Positions 18,696 to 29,888 are shown, numbered from the stretch's first letter. The stretch: 64,000 nucleotides of DNA from an uncultured Verrucomicrobiales bacterium (GCA_937944055.1 CALDZJ010000078.1:1-64000), one strand, 5' to 3'. Translations and numbers: made by a program. The notes: generated by a model from the sequence alone, not told the origin.

Positions 18696-19958
18696 TTAAT
18701 TTGCCTTCGTGAGATTTGAGGGATCCCCCCCGACCCCCAAGAACTCCCAGCAAATGATCTTAGCGATTTTTAAGACAGGTTCAGAGTCTTGGCTCCACTC
18801 CAGCTCGACAGTTGCTCCCCTACTGGTCCCCTCACCTCGGTTTGATTTCTCAGGAACATCAGTCCAGGCCAGCTCTTCAAGGATTTTCCCAACCTCGGAA
18901 TCTCGTTTTACTTTAATAATGGCTGAATCCTCCTCAAAGTGAGCCGGCTCCACTACGTTGTAGTTTCTTGTCGCAGCACCCTTGTCATAAAGCGTGCTGA
19001 CATGCTCTCTGAGCAAGACGCGGAATGTCCCCTTGCGGCCTGCCACTGGATACTCGATGAAATTCCGAAACAAGCGGTTCTTCGTCTGCACATACGTATT
19101 CCAATCAATGAGAAGCTCGCCATCCTTCTCCTTGAAAAAAACCATCGCTCGCACTGCTTCCATCTCATAATTCTCGCGAAAGGCCTTTGAGCGGGTCTGC
19201 ATATCCGGTGCCTCCAACTGAAGACGAGTCTTAAAATCTGCGATCGGCCCAAAGAGCTCACTCATCTTAAAGCGCTTCGGAAGCTCAAACTCAAAAAGGT
19301 AAATACCACGCGCAAGATCGAGGGGATTCATTGCTAACTCCGAGAAGAAATCAGATTGCAGATCATCTGGCTCAATGGCGCCCTCTCCATAAAAAGCCCT
19401 CATTTCAGGAATCTTCGCCTCTTTACCGATGACATACTTCGCCTTTTGCTCCACTGAAGTCGCCTTAAAAAAGCTCTCAAGTAAGGCGGTAGCCCGCTTT
19501 TCAAAATCCGATGAAGGACCGGCCTCACCTACGGTCTCACTAGGGGCCATCGGATTTTCCGCTACGACCGAAGCTGGCGCCGCTTCGCTTTTTTGTGATT
19601 TTTTGAAGAATAGAAACGCCAGAACCAAGAGCGCTAAGGCCATCAAGCCTAAGATTCCCCAAAGCATTCCAGCCCCTTTTGACCCACTGCGCTGTTCTCC
19701 TCTTTCAGAAGAGGCTACTTGCTCTTCCACGGGGGCAGATGGAGCTGACGTGGAAGAAGATGAAACGGCGGCTAATTCCGGAGCCGGAGCCGGAGCACTC
19801 TGAACTTCCTGAGCCGCAGCTGCCTCAAGCGGGGGAGACGTCGTAATCTGATGACAAGAAGGACAAGGCGCTGAAGTCGCGGGGAGATCAATCGGCACTA
19901 AAATCGCAGCTTGGCAGTGCTCACACTCAAATTTTTTCTGTCCTGGGGGAATTTCCAT
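18696..19958 (-). CDS. Hypothetical zinc-ribbon plus single-TM protein
   Basis: FECEHCQAAILVPIDLPATSAPCPSCHQ (two CxxC); TM GMLWGILGLMALALLVLAFLFF; start taken at MEIPPGQKKFEC. Confidence 0.65.
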   Translation of the reverse strand: MEIPPGQKKFECEHCQAAILVPIDLPATSAPCPSCHQITTSPPLEAAAAQEVQSAPAPAPELAAVSSSSTSAPSAPVEEQVASSERGEQRSGSKGAGMLWGILGLMALALLVLAFLFFKKSQKSEAAPASVVAENPMAPSETVGEAGPSSDFEKRATALLESFFKATSVEQKAKYVIGKEAKIPEMRAFYGEGAIEPDDLQSDFFSELAMNPLDLARGIYLFEFELPKRFKMSELFGPIADFKTRLQLEAPDMQTRSKAFRENYEMEAVRAMVFFKEKDGELLIDWNTYVQTKNRLFRNFIEYPVAGRKGTFRVLLREHVSTLYDKGAATRNYNVVEPAHFEEDSAIIKVKRDSEVGKILEELAWTDVPEKSNRGEGTSRGATVELEWSQDSEPVLKIAKIICWEFLGVGGDPSNLTKAN

Positions 19959-19992
19959 GTCGCTCCAAGTAGAGTGAAATTGCTGCTTGAAG

Positions 19993-21087
19993 TCAACTAG
20001 CGAGAAGTCGGTCCATCTCCTCAAGACAGCGCTCATTCTGCTCCGGCGTCCCGATTGAGATTCTGAGCCACTCGGGGAGCTGATAGCTACTCATCGCCCT
20101 GACAATAATCCCCTTCTTTAAGAGTCCTGCAAAAACGTCATCACCATCCCCCACTTTCACCATGACAAAGTTCGCATGACTCGGGATAAATTCCCATCCC
20201 CGCTCAGAAAAAGCTTCTTCAAAGAAGCGTCGCCCGATCGCATTGTTCTGCACGGTCGCTGCAATATGATCGCGGTCTTGGATCGCTGCCAGTGCCCCCG
20301 CTTGAGCGATCGCGTTGGCATTAAAGGGCTGGCGCGCGCGATTTAACATTCCCGCAAGTTCTGGCGTGGTAATTCCATATCCTATTCGCAGGGCTGAGAG
20401 CCCCTGAGCCTTTGAAAAAGTCCGCATCACACACACATTGCGCCCCTCTTTGACATAGCGGATGACATCGGGCGCCTCTTCCAAGAACTCATGGTAAGCT
20501 TCATCAAAAACGATCACGACATGATCAGGAACCTGAGCCATGAACCGATCAATCTCCTCCTGATTGACTAAAGTTCCGGTCGGATTATTGGGATTTGCAA
20601 TAAAGAGGAGTCTTGTCTCTGGCGTGATCGCCGCAGCCATGGCCTCTAAATCATGCACAAAGCCCGGATCCGGCACCTTGATATAATCTCCACCAAATAA
20701 AGTGGCCATAAGCTTATACACGACGAAGGCATGCTCTGCCGCAATAAGGGAGGCCCCAGGTTTCAGAAAGGAATGACAGAGGAGTTCGATAATCTCGTTC
20801 GAGCCATTTCCTAGCACGATGTTTTCAAAAGCCACTCCATGTTTCTCGGACAAGGCTGACCTTAAACGATATCCGCCGCCATCGGGATAAAGATGGGCCT
20901 TCTCCACCTCCGCAATCATCGCCTCCTTCGCCTTCGGGGAAGGACCCAGCGGGTTCTCATTGCTCGCTAACTTTATGATCGCATCAGGATCCAGCCCCAG
21001 CTCCCGCGCTGTTTCCTCAATCGGCTTCCCCGGCTCATAAGGCACTAGATCACACACCCATTGATTCCCATATCCCGTGATTTCCAT
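19993..21087 (-). CDS. hisC: Histidinol-phosphate aminotransferase
   Basis: IKLASNENPLGPSPKA; NPNNPTGTLV; TFSKAQGLSALRIGYGI. Confidence 0.93.
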   Translation of the reverse strand: MEITGYGNQWVCDLVPYEPGKPIEETARELGLDPDAIIKLASNENPLGPSPKAKEAMIAEVEKAHLYPDGGGYRLRSALSEKHGVAFENIVLGNGSNEIIELLCHSFLKPGASLIAAEHAFVVYKLMATLFGGDYIKVPDPGFVHDLEAMAAAITPETRLLFIANPNNPTGTLVNQEEIDRFMAQVPDHVVIVFDEAYHEFLEEAPDVIRYVKEGRNVCVMRTFSKAQGLSALRIGYGITTPELAGMLNRARQPFNANAIAQAGALAAIQDRDHIAATVQNNAIGRRFFEEAFSERGWEFIPSHANFVMVKVGDGDDVFAGLLKKGIIVRAMSSYQLPEWLRISIGTPEQNERCLEEMDRLLAS

Positions 21088-21153
21088 GGCGAAAAAACTA
21101 GCGAACTTCCGCCCATCAGCAAGCCCCGATCAAAGCACCATGCGCTTAAAAAA

Positions 21154-21837
21154 CTAAGCAGCCTTTACCCCCGTATAAATCGAGGCAATGCCACCACTCA
21201 GGGGCTCACATTGACTTTCTAACAGACCCGCTTTTTTGAAAAGCTCGACCATTTCCTCACCAAAAGGGAAATCACTAATCGAGCCCGCGAGGTATTGATA
21301 CGCCGCCCCTTGCCCAGTCAGTAAGCCGGCAATTTTCGGAAGCACCCGATTCAAGTAGTAGCCATAAGGCTTTCTCAAAAGCCCACAAGCTTGTGAAAAA
21401 TCTAAGACCAACAAATGACCTCCGGGGCGAATCACCCGGGCCATTTCTCGCAGGGCCCCTTCCCAGTTTTCCATGTTACGGAGCCCAAAAGCGACCGTCA
21501 CCACATCGAAGGAAGCGTCCTCGAAGGGCAAATTCATGGCGTCCGCCAGCTGCGTTTCATGCACCCCGCTCTCAGTCGCATGAGCTAACATTTCTGGGCA
21601 GAAATCAGATCCTAGCACCCTCGCATCAGGGCATTTTTTCTGAATTTCCAAAGCCAAATCTCCTGTTCCAGTGGCCACATCCAGCACCCTCTGAGCTTGC
21701 CAGCCTTGCACGATGCGCCCCACTTTCTTCCGCCAAAGGATATCAGTCCCCAGACTTAGGACGTGATTTGTCATCACATAGCGATCGGCTATTTTCGCGA
21801 AGGCTCCCTTCACAAATTTCGGATCTTGGCCGCTCAT
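21154..21837 (-). CDS. ubiE: Demethylmenaquinone/ubiquinone methyltransferase
   Basis: IADRYVMTNHVLSLGTDILWRKKV; VLDVATGTGDLAL; VTVAFGLRNMENWEGALREMARVIRPGG. Confidence 0.94.
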   Translation of the reverse strand: MSGQDPKFVKGAFAKIADRYVMTNHVLSLGTDILWRKKVGRIVQGWQAQRVLDVATGTGDLALEIQKKCPDARVLGSDFCPEMLAHATESGVHETQLADAMNLPFEDASFDVVTVAFGLRNMENWEGALREMARVIRPGGHLLVLDFSQACGLLRKPYGYYLNRVLPKIAGLLTGQGAAYQYLAGSISDFPFGEEMVELFKKAGLLESQCEPLSGGIASIYTGVKAA

Positions 21838-22322
21838 GATTCGCTAGGGGGCTCAGGTAAAATATCGCGGTAAACCCCGGGATCACTTCCGGGGATTTCG
21901 ACCGCTCCCACCGTCTTCGCATAGAACTCCTTCGGGCCGACTCCCCCGATGAAAGCGTAGGCATAACCCGCCTCCCGCTGTGCTTCCAGCGCCTTAAAAA
22001 GGAGAGCCTTCCCTAGGCCCAGCCCGCGGGCTGCTTCAGAGACCCCCGTCGGCCCAAAGTAGCCCTTCGCCGTCGTTTCGTAACAGGCAAAGCCTAAGAC
22101 CTCCTTTTCTTTCGTCGCGATAAAACAAGAAATCGGCTGCCGTGAAAATGCCACCTGCAGCTCACTCACCCATTTTGGCGAGAAGTGCGCCCTCACAAAG
22201 TTCTCCACCAAGTGTTTCTCATAAGCCCCTGGTCGACGCAGAATCACCCCAGACTCCGCCACTCGCTCATAAAGTTCCTGACTTTCTGGCAAGTCATACA
22301 GCCGCACTAGCATGTCGATCAT
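21834..22322 (-). CDS. GNAT-family N-acetyltransferase
   Basis: GPTGVSEAARGLGLGKALLFKALEAQREAGYAYAFIGG acetyl-CoA binding pattern; ATGA overlap with ubiE. Confidence 0.8.
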   Translation of the reverse strand: MIDMLVRLYDLPESQELYERVAESGVILRRPGAYEKHLVENFVRAHFSPKWVSELQVAFSRQPISCFIATKEKEVLGFACYETTAKGYFGPTGVSEAARGLGLGKALLFKALEAQREAGYAYAFIGGVGPKEFYAKTVGAVEIPGSDPGVYRDILPEPPSES

Positions 22323-22369
22323 CTCGCCGCTAACCTCACCCCGATCCTTAAAAAATCCAACTCGAAAGA

Positions 22370-24148
22370 TTAAGTCAGTAACTGCGTTTCGGCCAGCAAG
22401 CGATAGGTCCCCGCCTTTGCCATCAATTCAGCATGGGTCCCACTTTCCACGATCCGCCCCTCTTTAAGGACTAAAATCTTATCGGCACTTTTCACGGTGG
22501 CGAGTCGGTGCGCGATGATGAGACTCGTTCGGCCTTTCATTAAATCATCGAGCGCCTCTTGCACTAATCTCTCGCTTTCTGAATCCAACGCGCTGGTCGC
22601 CTCGTCCAAGAGAAGAATCTTAGGGTCAGCCAACACGGCACGGGCAATCGCAATGCGTTGACGTTGCCCGCCACTCAGCTTCACTCCGCGCGGCCCCACT
22701 AGCGCCTCATAGGCCTCCGGAAATGAATCGATAAACTCGTGGGCATTCGCCTTCTTGGCCGCCGCGATGATCGCCTCCTCGCTCGCTCCCGGCGATCCGT
22801 AGGCAATGTTCTCACGGATCGTCCCGCCAAATAAAAGCACCTCCTGAGGAACCACCGCCATTGCTGCGCGACGCGTCGCCACGGGGAATTCTGAAACGGC
22901 TTTCCCATCGAAAGTTAGGCAACCCTCATCCCCTTCATAGAAAGCGAGAAGCAGAGAAAAAAGGGTCGATTTCCCAGCCCCACTTGGCCCCACTAGAGCG
23001 ACCCGCTCGCCTGCTGCAATTTCAAAGCTCACCCCATCCAGCACCTTCTTTTCCTTGCGCGAGGGATAGGAAAAGACCAGATCCTGAACTGCCATTTCCC
23101 CGCTCAGGCTCTCGTGACTCGCCGCTCGATCGTCCTCAATCTCGTGATCTAGAATTTCCCGAATCCGCTCCGTGGCTCCCTGCGTTTTTTGCAGCTGACT
23201 CATGATGTCTGGGAGCGATCCGAGGGAGGCCCCGACAAAGATACTAAAAAGGATGAAGTGGGTGAATTGCTCACTGCTAATTTGCCCCTTAGCCATCATC
23301 CCTGCGCCGAACCAGACCACGATCGAAATCGTCCCAAAGAGGATGAAGATGATGAAGCTCACAAACATCGCGCGGGCCTTCGAGCCCTCGATCACGGTGC
23401 CCAAAAATTCATCCAAGGCGCTGCGGTACCGTTCTTCTTCAAAGCCCTCGTTCGAGTAAGCCTTCACGTCTGCGATGCCCTGCACTGCCTCCTCCGCGAC
23501 AATGTTACTTTGCGCAAGCTGATCCTGAGCATCCCGAGACCAGCGCCGGATTTTACGCCCCACGATCGCCACCACCAGCACCACCACCGGGATCATTGCC
23601 AGCATGAAAAGCGAGAGCTTGACCGAGGCGATGAAGATAAAGATGAGCCCCCCAATAAAAGTCACCGACTGCCTGACCATCTGCGGCACCGTCGTGATTA
23701 AAGTCTCTTGCAAGATCGAGAGATCCGCCGCAAAGCGTGATCCCACCTCACCAGTCCTCCGCTCCATAAACCACGGCATTGGCAATCTCACCAAACGGGC
23801 GAAGACGTCTTGGCGCAAGTCACAAAGCGCACTTTCACCGGCCTTAATAAAGCCCCTCACACGCCAGTAGGCCACCATCGCTTGCACACAGAGAATGATC
23901 AAGAGGGTGGAAACCACTCGGTTAATGTCCGCACTCACCTTGCCCGCATCCACCCCTTCTCTCATCGCCTCCTGTGGCGAGCCGATCAAGCTCCCCAAAA
24001 AGTAGGGAAAAGCGAGGGACAAAGCCCCCGTTAAGAAAAGGGCCAGCACCGAGGGAATGAAAATCGCCCGATATTTTCCGAGATAGCTGTAAAGTCCGAA
24101 GGTCTTCTTCCAGTCAATCCTGCGGGACTTTTTTTCCGAGTTGCGCAC
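22370..24148 (-). CDS. ABC exporter, fused permease-ATPase (MsbA/ABCB-like)
   Basis: Six-TM N-terminal region; GPSGAGKSTLFSLL; LSGGQRQRIAIARAVLADPKILLLDEATSALDSESE. Confidence 0.93.
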   Translation of the reverse strand: MRNSEKKSRRIDWKKTFGLYSYLGKYRAIFIPSVLALFLTGALSLAFPYFLGSLIGSPQEAMREGVDAGKVSADINRVVSTLLIILCVQAMVAYWRVRGFIKAGESALCDLRQDVFARLVRLPMPWFMERRTGEVGSRFAADLSILQETLITTVPQMVRQSVTFIGGLIFIFIASVKLSLFMLAMIPVVVLVVAIVGRKIRRWSRDAQDQLAQSNIVAEEAVQGIADVKAYSNEGFEEERYRSALDEFLGTVIEGSKARAMFVSFIIFILFGTISIVVWFGAGMMAKGQISSEQFTHFILFSIFVGASLGSLPDIMSQLQKTQGATERIREILDHEIEDDRAASHESLSGEMAVQDLVFSYPSRKEKKVLDGVSFEIAAGERVALVGPSGAGKSTLFSLLLAFYEGDEGCLTFDGKAVSEFPVATRRAAMAVVPQEVLLFGGTIRENIAYGSPGASEEAIIAAAKKANAHEFIDSFPEAYEALVGPRGVKLSGGQRQRIAIARAVLADPKILLLDEATSALDSESERLVQEALDDLMKGRTSLIIAHRLATVKSADKILVLKEGRIVESGTHAELMAKAGTYRLLAETQLLT

Positions 24149-24183
24149 GCCGCAGTGAAGCGAAGCGAAGCGCCCCCGTCAAA

Positions 24184-25128
24184 TCAGGAGCGCGATCGTC
24201 CCCTTAAAAAGACCCCACTCAGCATCAGTAAGAAGGCCGCACTTGGCTCCGGGATCGCACGAATCGCCTCGATCTGGCTCTCGTAAACTGACAAATCCGC
24301 CGCCGTAGAGACCCGCCCGAAGTAAGGATAGGGATTCGAGGAAGTCTCCCCCGGAGGCCGACCATCAAAGGGAAAGGTATTACCCGTTCCAACCGCATTT
24401 AAAATACCGCCCAGCTTCCAAACTCCGTTTTCTTGTAAAAAGACCGCTCCCCCAGAGTCCCCATTGCTTGCCTGAGCCTCGTGAGTCCTCCCAAAACGAT
24501 CAAAGGTCGTAAAAAAACTGACCACATCCCCATCAGTTGCTCCTAAATCGACGATGGCTGATCCCGTAACGCTGTTCTCTCCCCAGCGCACCTCCTTTGA
24601 GCCCACTGCACGCCAGCCCCGCACATCGGCAAAGGGACTCGTCGTCTCAGTCCAAGTGTCTGGGCCAGCGGGATCGACCGTGACATTCCACCTCGTTTGA
24701 TCGACTTCCCGCCCCCTCCCGTTTCCGATCATGATGACATCAGTTCCCGCACTCACGGTGTTCATCACCAAGTCAAGTGGAGTGAGGCCTGGGTCATTGA
24801 TCAGGCGATACATGATGAGATCCGTGAACTGGCTTAAGTTCTGTCCAGTCGGATTCTCCAGACGACGCCCAGATCCCGCCTCCACTTCGAAGCTGACACC
24901 TCCAAAAATCACCGGCACCTCATTTGGAACCGTCACTCGGCCCACATGATTCGCCGTCAAAACCCACTGATTCCCCAAATACACCGCTGAGGCTCCACCT
25001 AGTGTTCCCACATTCGCGAAGCCCGGGTCATCTGCCGGAGCACTCGTATTGCCAGAACCATCTCCGGAGGAAATCATCACAGCGTGAGAAAAACCAAGCG
25101 TTGCAAAGATAAGGGGAACAAAACGCAT
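24184..25128 (-). CDS. Trypsin-like serine protease with PEP-CTERM sorting signal
   Basis: VLTANHV, FTDLIMYRL, NGDSGGAVF; C-terminal AIPEPSAAFLLMLSGVFLRGRSRS. Confidence 0.88.
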   Translation of the reverse strand: MRFVPLIFATLGFSHAVMISSGDGSGNTSAPADDPGFANVGTLGGASAVYLGNQWVLTANHVGRVTVPNEVPVIFGGVSFEVEAGSGRRLENPTGQNLSQFTDLIMYRLINDPGLTPLDLVMNTVSAGTDVIMIGNGRGREVDQTRWNVTVDPAGPDTWTETTSPFADVRGWRAVGSKEVRWGENSVTGSAIVDLGATDGDVVSFFTTFDRFGRTHEAQASNGDSGGAVFLQENGVWKLGGILNAVGTGNTFPFDGRPPGETSSNPYPYFGRVSTAADLSVYESQIEAIRAIPEPSAAFLLMLSGVFLRGRSRS

Positions 25129-25216
25129 CCCTCACTAATTCACAAAACTTAAGCATTTTCAACTTCAAAAAAAAATGGCATCGAAGACACACCCCGCCCT
25201 GACTTAGAATCCCCCA

Positions 25217-25978
25217 ATGCAGCGCATTTTGACTTTCATGGGAATTACTTTGGCAATCGCAGCGATCCTTCTTATCACAAAAACAATGAGTTCGGTTGGA
25301 CATGCTCAGAGTCTTCAAATCTCAGCGGAAGACTACGCCAATGGCTCGAAACGCTCCGCCGCCGTTTCGCGAAAAGTCAGCCCCGCTCTAAAAGCAGCCT
25401 TCCAAGAACAAGGACTCGAATGGGGAGCTCCCATTTTCATTCGCGCCTTTAAGGAGGAGCGCACGCTCGAGCTCTGGGTCAAAAAGAATGAGAAATTTGT
25501 CCACTTCCGCAGCTATCCCATCGCTGCCGCATCCGGGAAACTTGGCCCCAAACGCCGCGAAGGAGATCGCCAAGTGCCAGAGGGCTTCTACTTCGTCAAA
25601 CCCTCCCAGATGAACCCTCGGAGTAATTTCCACCTCGCCTTCAACATCGGCTATCCAAATTCCTATGACAAGGCTCACGGCAGAACCGGAAGCTTCATCA
25701 TGGTGCACGGCTCAGATGTTTCCATCGGATGCCTCGCCATGACAGATGAGAAAATCGAAGAGATTTACACCCTCGCAGATGCCGCCCATCAAGGTGGGCA
25801 GGCCTTCTTTCGCATTCACATCTTTCCCTTTCACCTCAAGGGCCCCGCTCTCGCTCAGCAGTCAGCTCACCCCGAGCACCCATTTTGGAAAAACCTCCAG
25901 ACAGGCTATCAATTCTTCGAAGACCAGCAACGGCCACCAAATGTCACCGTGAAGAATAAATACTATCACTTTGAGTGA
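25217..25978 (+). CDS. L,D-transpeptidase (YkuD/YafK-like)
   Basis: SFIMVHGSDVSIGCLAMTDEKIEEIY catalytic motif; N-terminal signal/TM. Confidence 0.85.
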   Translation: MQRILTFMGITLAIAAILLITKTMSSVGHAQSLQISAEDYANGSKRSAAVSRKVSPALKAAFQEQGLEWGAPIFIRAFKEERTLELWVKKNEKFVHFRSYPIAAASGKLGPKRREGDRQVPEGFYFVKPSQMNPRSNFHLAFNIGYPNSYDKAHGRTGSFIMVHGSDVSIGCLAMTDEKIEEIYTLADAAHQGGQAFFRIHIFPFHLKGPALAQQSAHPEHPFWKNLQTGYQFFEDQQRPPNVTVKNKYYHFE

Positions 25979-26033
25979 ACTCTCATTCCTGAATCACTCT
26001 ATTTCTCACTCTCCAAATTGCCACTTCTCTTTC

Positions 26034-28415
26034 ATGAACTTCGCACCTCCATTCCGCACTCAGCTCGCCACTCACCTTTTGACTCACCTCTTCGCCGTCA
26101 TCGTCATCAACCTCTCTCCTTGCCTCGCTCACCCTATCGAATTTCACAATGACCCCTTCCGTCAGCTAGAGGAAGTTTGGCCCACTCCGAGCGAGTCCCG
26201 CATCGCCTCGGGCGCGCCCGGCCCACAATACTGGCAGCAGCAAGCAGACTACGATCTAGCCATCTCGCTTAATGAAGAGGAGAACATCCTCACCGGCCAC
26301 GGCAGCATCACATATCATAATAACTCCCCCCATCCCCTAAGCTACCTCTGGATCCAGCTCGATCGTAATAAACACTCGCCCGGATCCGCAGGCCACCAAA
26401 GCACGGAAGCCCCAGCCCTCGGAGAGCTGACCTTTGATTCCTTTGAGAGTCTTCTTCTCAAGGAAAGCTTCGATGGCCGCTTCCACATCGACAGCCTCAG
26501 CGACTCTGAAGGCAAAGCCCTCAATTACCGCATTGTCGATACCATGATGCGCCTCGATCTCCCAAAACCTCTCACCTCAGGCCGGAAATTCACCTACCAC
26601 ATCGCTTGGCACTACACCCTTACCAACTCCCGCACCTCCCGAGGCCGCAGCAATATGGAACAGTTCGGAAGCGGCACAAAAATCTTCCAAATTGCACAAT
26701 GGTATCCCCGCGTTTGCGCCTACACCGATGTCCGCGGCTGGCAAAACAAAGCCTTCCTAGGCCGCGGAGAGTTCGCCCTAGAATTCGGCAACTATAAAGT
26801 CGCCATCACCGTCCCTGATAACCACGTCGTCGCCTCCACTGGAGAACTCAAGAACGGCCACGAAGTCCTCAAGGAACTTTGGCAAGAACGGCTCAAAAAA
26901 GCCGAATCAGCGAAAGCTCCCCTCTTCATCATCACCCCAGAAGAAGCCGCCAAAAATGAGAAAACAAAAGCCAAAGGAACTCAGACGTGGCTCTTCGAGG
27001 CGCAGAACGTGCGGGACTTCTCCTGGGCCTCCTCTCAGAAATTCATCTGGGATGCCCTCCGCCATAAGCTCACCACCAATCAGGCCCCAGTCTGGGCCAT
27101 GTCCTTCTACCCGAATGAGGCCGAGCCCCTCTGGAGTCAATATTCCACCCACGCTATCATCCACACCCTTAACGTCTACTCACGTCTCACCTTCGACTAT
27201 CCCTACCCCGTCGCCCTCTCCGTGAACGGCCCTGTTCGCGGCATGGAATATCCCATGATCACCTTTAACGGCCCCCGCCCTGAAAAAGACGGCAGCTATT
27301 CTGAACGGACTAAGAATTCCCTCATCTCCATCATCATCCATGAAATTGGCCACAACTGGTTTCCCATGATCGTAAACTCAGATGAACGCCAATGGACTTG
27401 GATGGACGAAGGCCTCAACACCTTCCTCCAAGTCCTCACCGAGCAAGAATGGCGAGAAAACTATCCCTCACGGGCCACTCCCCGCAAGATCATTAGCTAC
27501 ATGACTAGCTCCGAGCAAAGGCCCATCATGACCAATTCGGAATCCCTCCTCCAATTCGGACAAAACTCCTACCGCAAACCCGCCACCGCTCTCTCCATTC
27601 TCCGCGAGACCATTCTGGGACGCGAGATTTTCGATGACGCCTTTAAAAAGTTCAGCACCCGCTGGATGTTTAAGAGTCCAGAACCGGCCGATTTTTTCCG
27701 CAGTATGGAAGATGCCGCAGGAGTGGATCTCGATTGGTTCTGGCACGCCTGGTTCTACACCACAAAACACGTTGACCTCGCCATCACCTCATTTGAACGA
27801 CACCGCATTGACCTAGGAGACCCCGATCTCATTGCCAAAAAAACGACCCAGGAAGCGCAAGCAGAGGCCGAGAAAAACATCGTCGCGAAGCGCAATCAAA
27901 AAATCCCAAAATACGTGGACCAAAACAAAGGCCTCAAGGACTTCTACGACCAAAAAGAGAGCCCCAAGGTGAGCCCGGAAGAACGCCAAGATTTCAAACA
28001 AATGATCCGCGCTCTCACACCCCAGGAACGCCGACTCCTCCGAACGAAGAAGAGCTTCACCATCGCCCACTTTGAAAATAAAGGCGGAGTCCTCATGCCC
28101 CTGATTGTCGAGCTTCACCTCGCAAACGGGAAAAAAGAAAACCGCCAAGTCCCGGTCGAAATTTGGAAGAAAAACCACCAAAAAGTCAGCAAGCTATTCG
28201 TCACCGATCAACCCGTCATAAAAATCGTCCTCGATCCCCATGAACAAACCGCTGATGCCGACACCAGCAACAATTGCTGGCCGCCCGAAATTGACGATCA
28301 CCCTATCTCCCTAGCACCCCGCGATGAATCATTCACCAACGAGATGAAAGAAGCCCGCGAAAAGGAAGAGAACGAAAAAGCAGAAAAGAAGGTGCAAAAG
28401 AAAGCGGAAAACTAA
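26034..28415 (+). CDS. M1-family zinc metallopeptidase
   Basis: IIHEIGHNWFPMIVNSDERQWTWMDEGLNTFLQ (HEXXH-18-E); GMEYPMITF (GxMEN-like). Confidence 0.9.
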   Translation: MNFAPPFRTQLATHLLTHLFAVIVINLSPCLAHPIEFHNDPFRQLEEVWPTPSESRIASGAPGPQYWQQQADYDLAISLNEEENILTGHGSITYHNNSPHPLSYLWIQLDRNKHSPGSAGHQSTEAPALGELTFDSFESLLLKESFDGRFHIDSLSDSEGKALNYRIVDTMMRLDLPKPLTSGRKFTYHIAWHYTLTNSRTSRGRSNMEQFGSGTKIFQIAQWYPRVCAYTDVRGWQNKAFLGRGEFALEFGNYKVAITVPDNHVVASTGELKNGHEVLKELWQERLKKAESAKAPLFIITPEEAAKNEKTKAKGTQTWLFEAQNVRDFSWASSQKFIWDALRHKLTTNQAPVWAMSFYPNEAEPLWSQYSTHAIIHTLNVYSRLTFDYPYPVALSVNGPVRGMEYPMITFNGPRPEKDGSYSERTKNSLISIIIHEIGHNWFPMIVNSDERQWTWMDEGLNTFLQVLTEQEWRENYPSRATPRKIISYMTSSEQRPIMTNSESLLQFGQNSYRKPATALSILRETILGREIFDDAFKKFSTRWMFKSPEPADFFRSMEDAAGVDLDWFWHAWFYTTKHVDLAITSFERHRIDLGDPDLIAKKTTQEAQAEAEKNIVAKRNQKIPKYVDQNKGLKDFYDQKESPKVSPEERQDFKQMIRALTPQERRLLRTKKSFTIAHFENKGGVLMPLIVELHLANGKKENRQVPVEIWKKNHQKVSKLFVTDQPVIKIVLDPHEQTADADTSNNCWPPEIDDHPISLAPRDESFTNEMKEAREKEENEKAEKKVQKKAEN

Positions 28416-28620
28416 GGCTAAAGCAGCCATTGCGCAGCATCTTTACTCAGCCATTAAATTCCAAATAACCCGCGCCATTTCGCGTCCACGCAAAAGGCTG
28501 GAATGATCGCGGTTTATCACTCAATCACCAAACTCGCGCGGAACAAGCAAGCGAAGTGTCGAATAGACGCCGAGCGAAGGATTGCTTGCCTCCGCTGATG
28601 GAAAATCTGAGTATTGCGCC

Positions 28621-29430
28621 ATGCAGACTTACCTCGATCTCCTCCGCGACGTTCTTGAAAACGGCGAAGAACGAGGAGACCGGACTGGCACCGGGACACG
28701 GAGTGTTTTTGGCCGGCAGGCACGCTACGATCTCCGCGAAGGATTCCCCTGCATCACGACAAAGAAGTTACACCTTCGCTCGATCATTCACGAGCTGCTT
28801 TGGTTCCTAAAAGGCGATACCAACATCGCCTACCTCAAGGAGCATAAGGTGCGGATCTGGGACGAGTGGGCCGATCAAAATGGGAACCTCGGCCCGGTTT
28901 ATGGGCAGCAGTGGCGTTCTTGGCCCCGGGCTGATGGCTCCACGATTGACCAGATCACGCAGCTCGTGGAGACCCTTCAAAAGAACCCCACTTCACGACG
29001 CCACCTCGTATCCGCGTGGAACGTTGCTCAGGTAGATGAGATGGCCCTTCCACCTTGCCACCTTCTCTTTCAATTCTACGTTCACGAGCCGGATTCAGAG
29101 CACCCAGGGCTCAGTTGCCAACTTTACCAAAGGAGTGCTGATCTCTTCCTAGGGGTGCCCTTCAACATTGCCTCCTATGCCCTGCTGACCATGATGGTGG
29201 CGCAGGTCTGTGGCTATGAGGCCCGGGAGTTCATCCATACTTTTGGCGATCTCCACTTGTATTCTAATCACTTGGAGCAGGCACGCGAGCAAGTGACGCG
29301 GAAGCCCTTAGCGCTACCTCAGATGCAGATCAATCCCGAGGTTTCTTCTCTGGATGATTTCACGATCGAGGACTTTACGCTGGTGGACTACGAGGCCCAC
29401 CCTCACATTAAAGGAGACGTTGCGATATGA
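28621..29430 (+). CDS. thyA: Thymidylate synthase
   Basis: [71 protein letters not shown]. Confidence 0.97.
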   Translation: MQTYLDLLRDVLENGEERGDRTGTGTRSVFGRQARYDLREGFPCITTKKLHLRSIIHELLWFLKGDTNIAYLKEHKVRIWDEWADQNGNLGPVYGQQWRSWPRADGSTIDQITQLVETLQKNPTSRRHLVSAWNVAQVDEMALPPCHLLFQFYVHEPDSEHPGLSCQLYQRSADLFLGVPFNIASYALLTMMVAQVCGYEAREFIHTFGDLHLYSNHLEQAREQVTRKPLALPQMQINPEVSSLDDFTIEDFTLVDYEAHPHIKGDVAI

Positions 29431-29888
29431 AATTAACTGCCATTGTTGCCATGACTCCCGAGCGGGTAATCGGAAAGGGCGGAGGGCTTCCTTGGAATCT
29501 CCCGGACGACCTGAAATTTTTCAAAAAACACACCTCGGGCCACCCGATTGTGATGGGGCGTAAGACTTTTGACTCGATCGGCAAGCCCCTTCCGCACCGT
29601 CAAAACATCGTCCTCACCCATGATCCGGCCTGGCATCATGATGGCGTAGAGAGTCTTCACCAACCGCAGGAGCTGCGAGAATTCGCCCTGATTGACCCCC
29701 AAGTTTTCATCATCGGGGGAGAGCAGATTTATCGCTTTTTCCTCCCGCTTCTCAGCGATATTGTCATCACACACGTGAAGCAGTCCTATGAGGGCGATAC
29801 CTACTTCCCTGAATACGTCGATCTTTTCCCTAATTCTGAATTAATATGGGAGCAAGAAGACTTCATCATTCGGCGTCATTTTAAATAA
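29427..29888 (+). CDS. folA: Dihydrofolate reductase
   Basis: [59 protein letters not shown] overlap with thyA. Confidence 0.96.
   Translation: MKLTAIVAMTPERVIGKGGGLPWNLPDDLKFFKKHTSGHPIVMGRKTFDSIGKPLPHRQNIVLTHDPAWHHDGVESLHQPQELREFALIDPQVFIIGGEQIYRFFLPLLSDIVITHVKQSYEGDTYFPEYVDLFPNSELIWEQEDFIIRRHFK

Noticed and set aside
23189-23701. 170-aa ORF antisense to the ABC exporter (His/Asp-rich)
   Set aside because: Fully embedded in a well-supported minus-strand gene; composition is that of an antisense reading frame.
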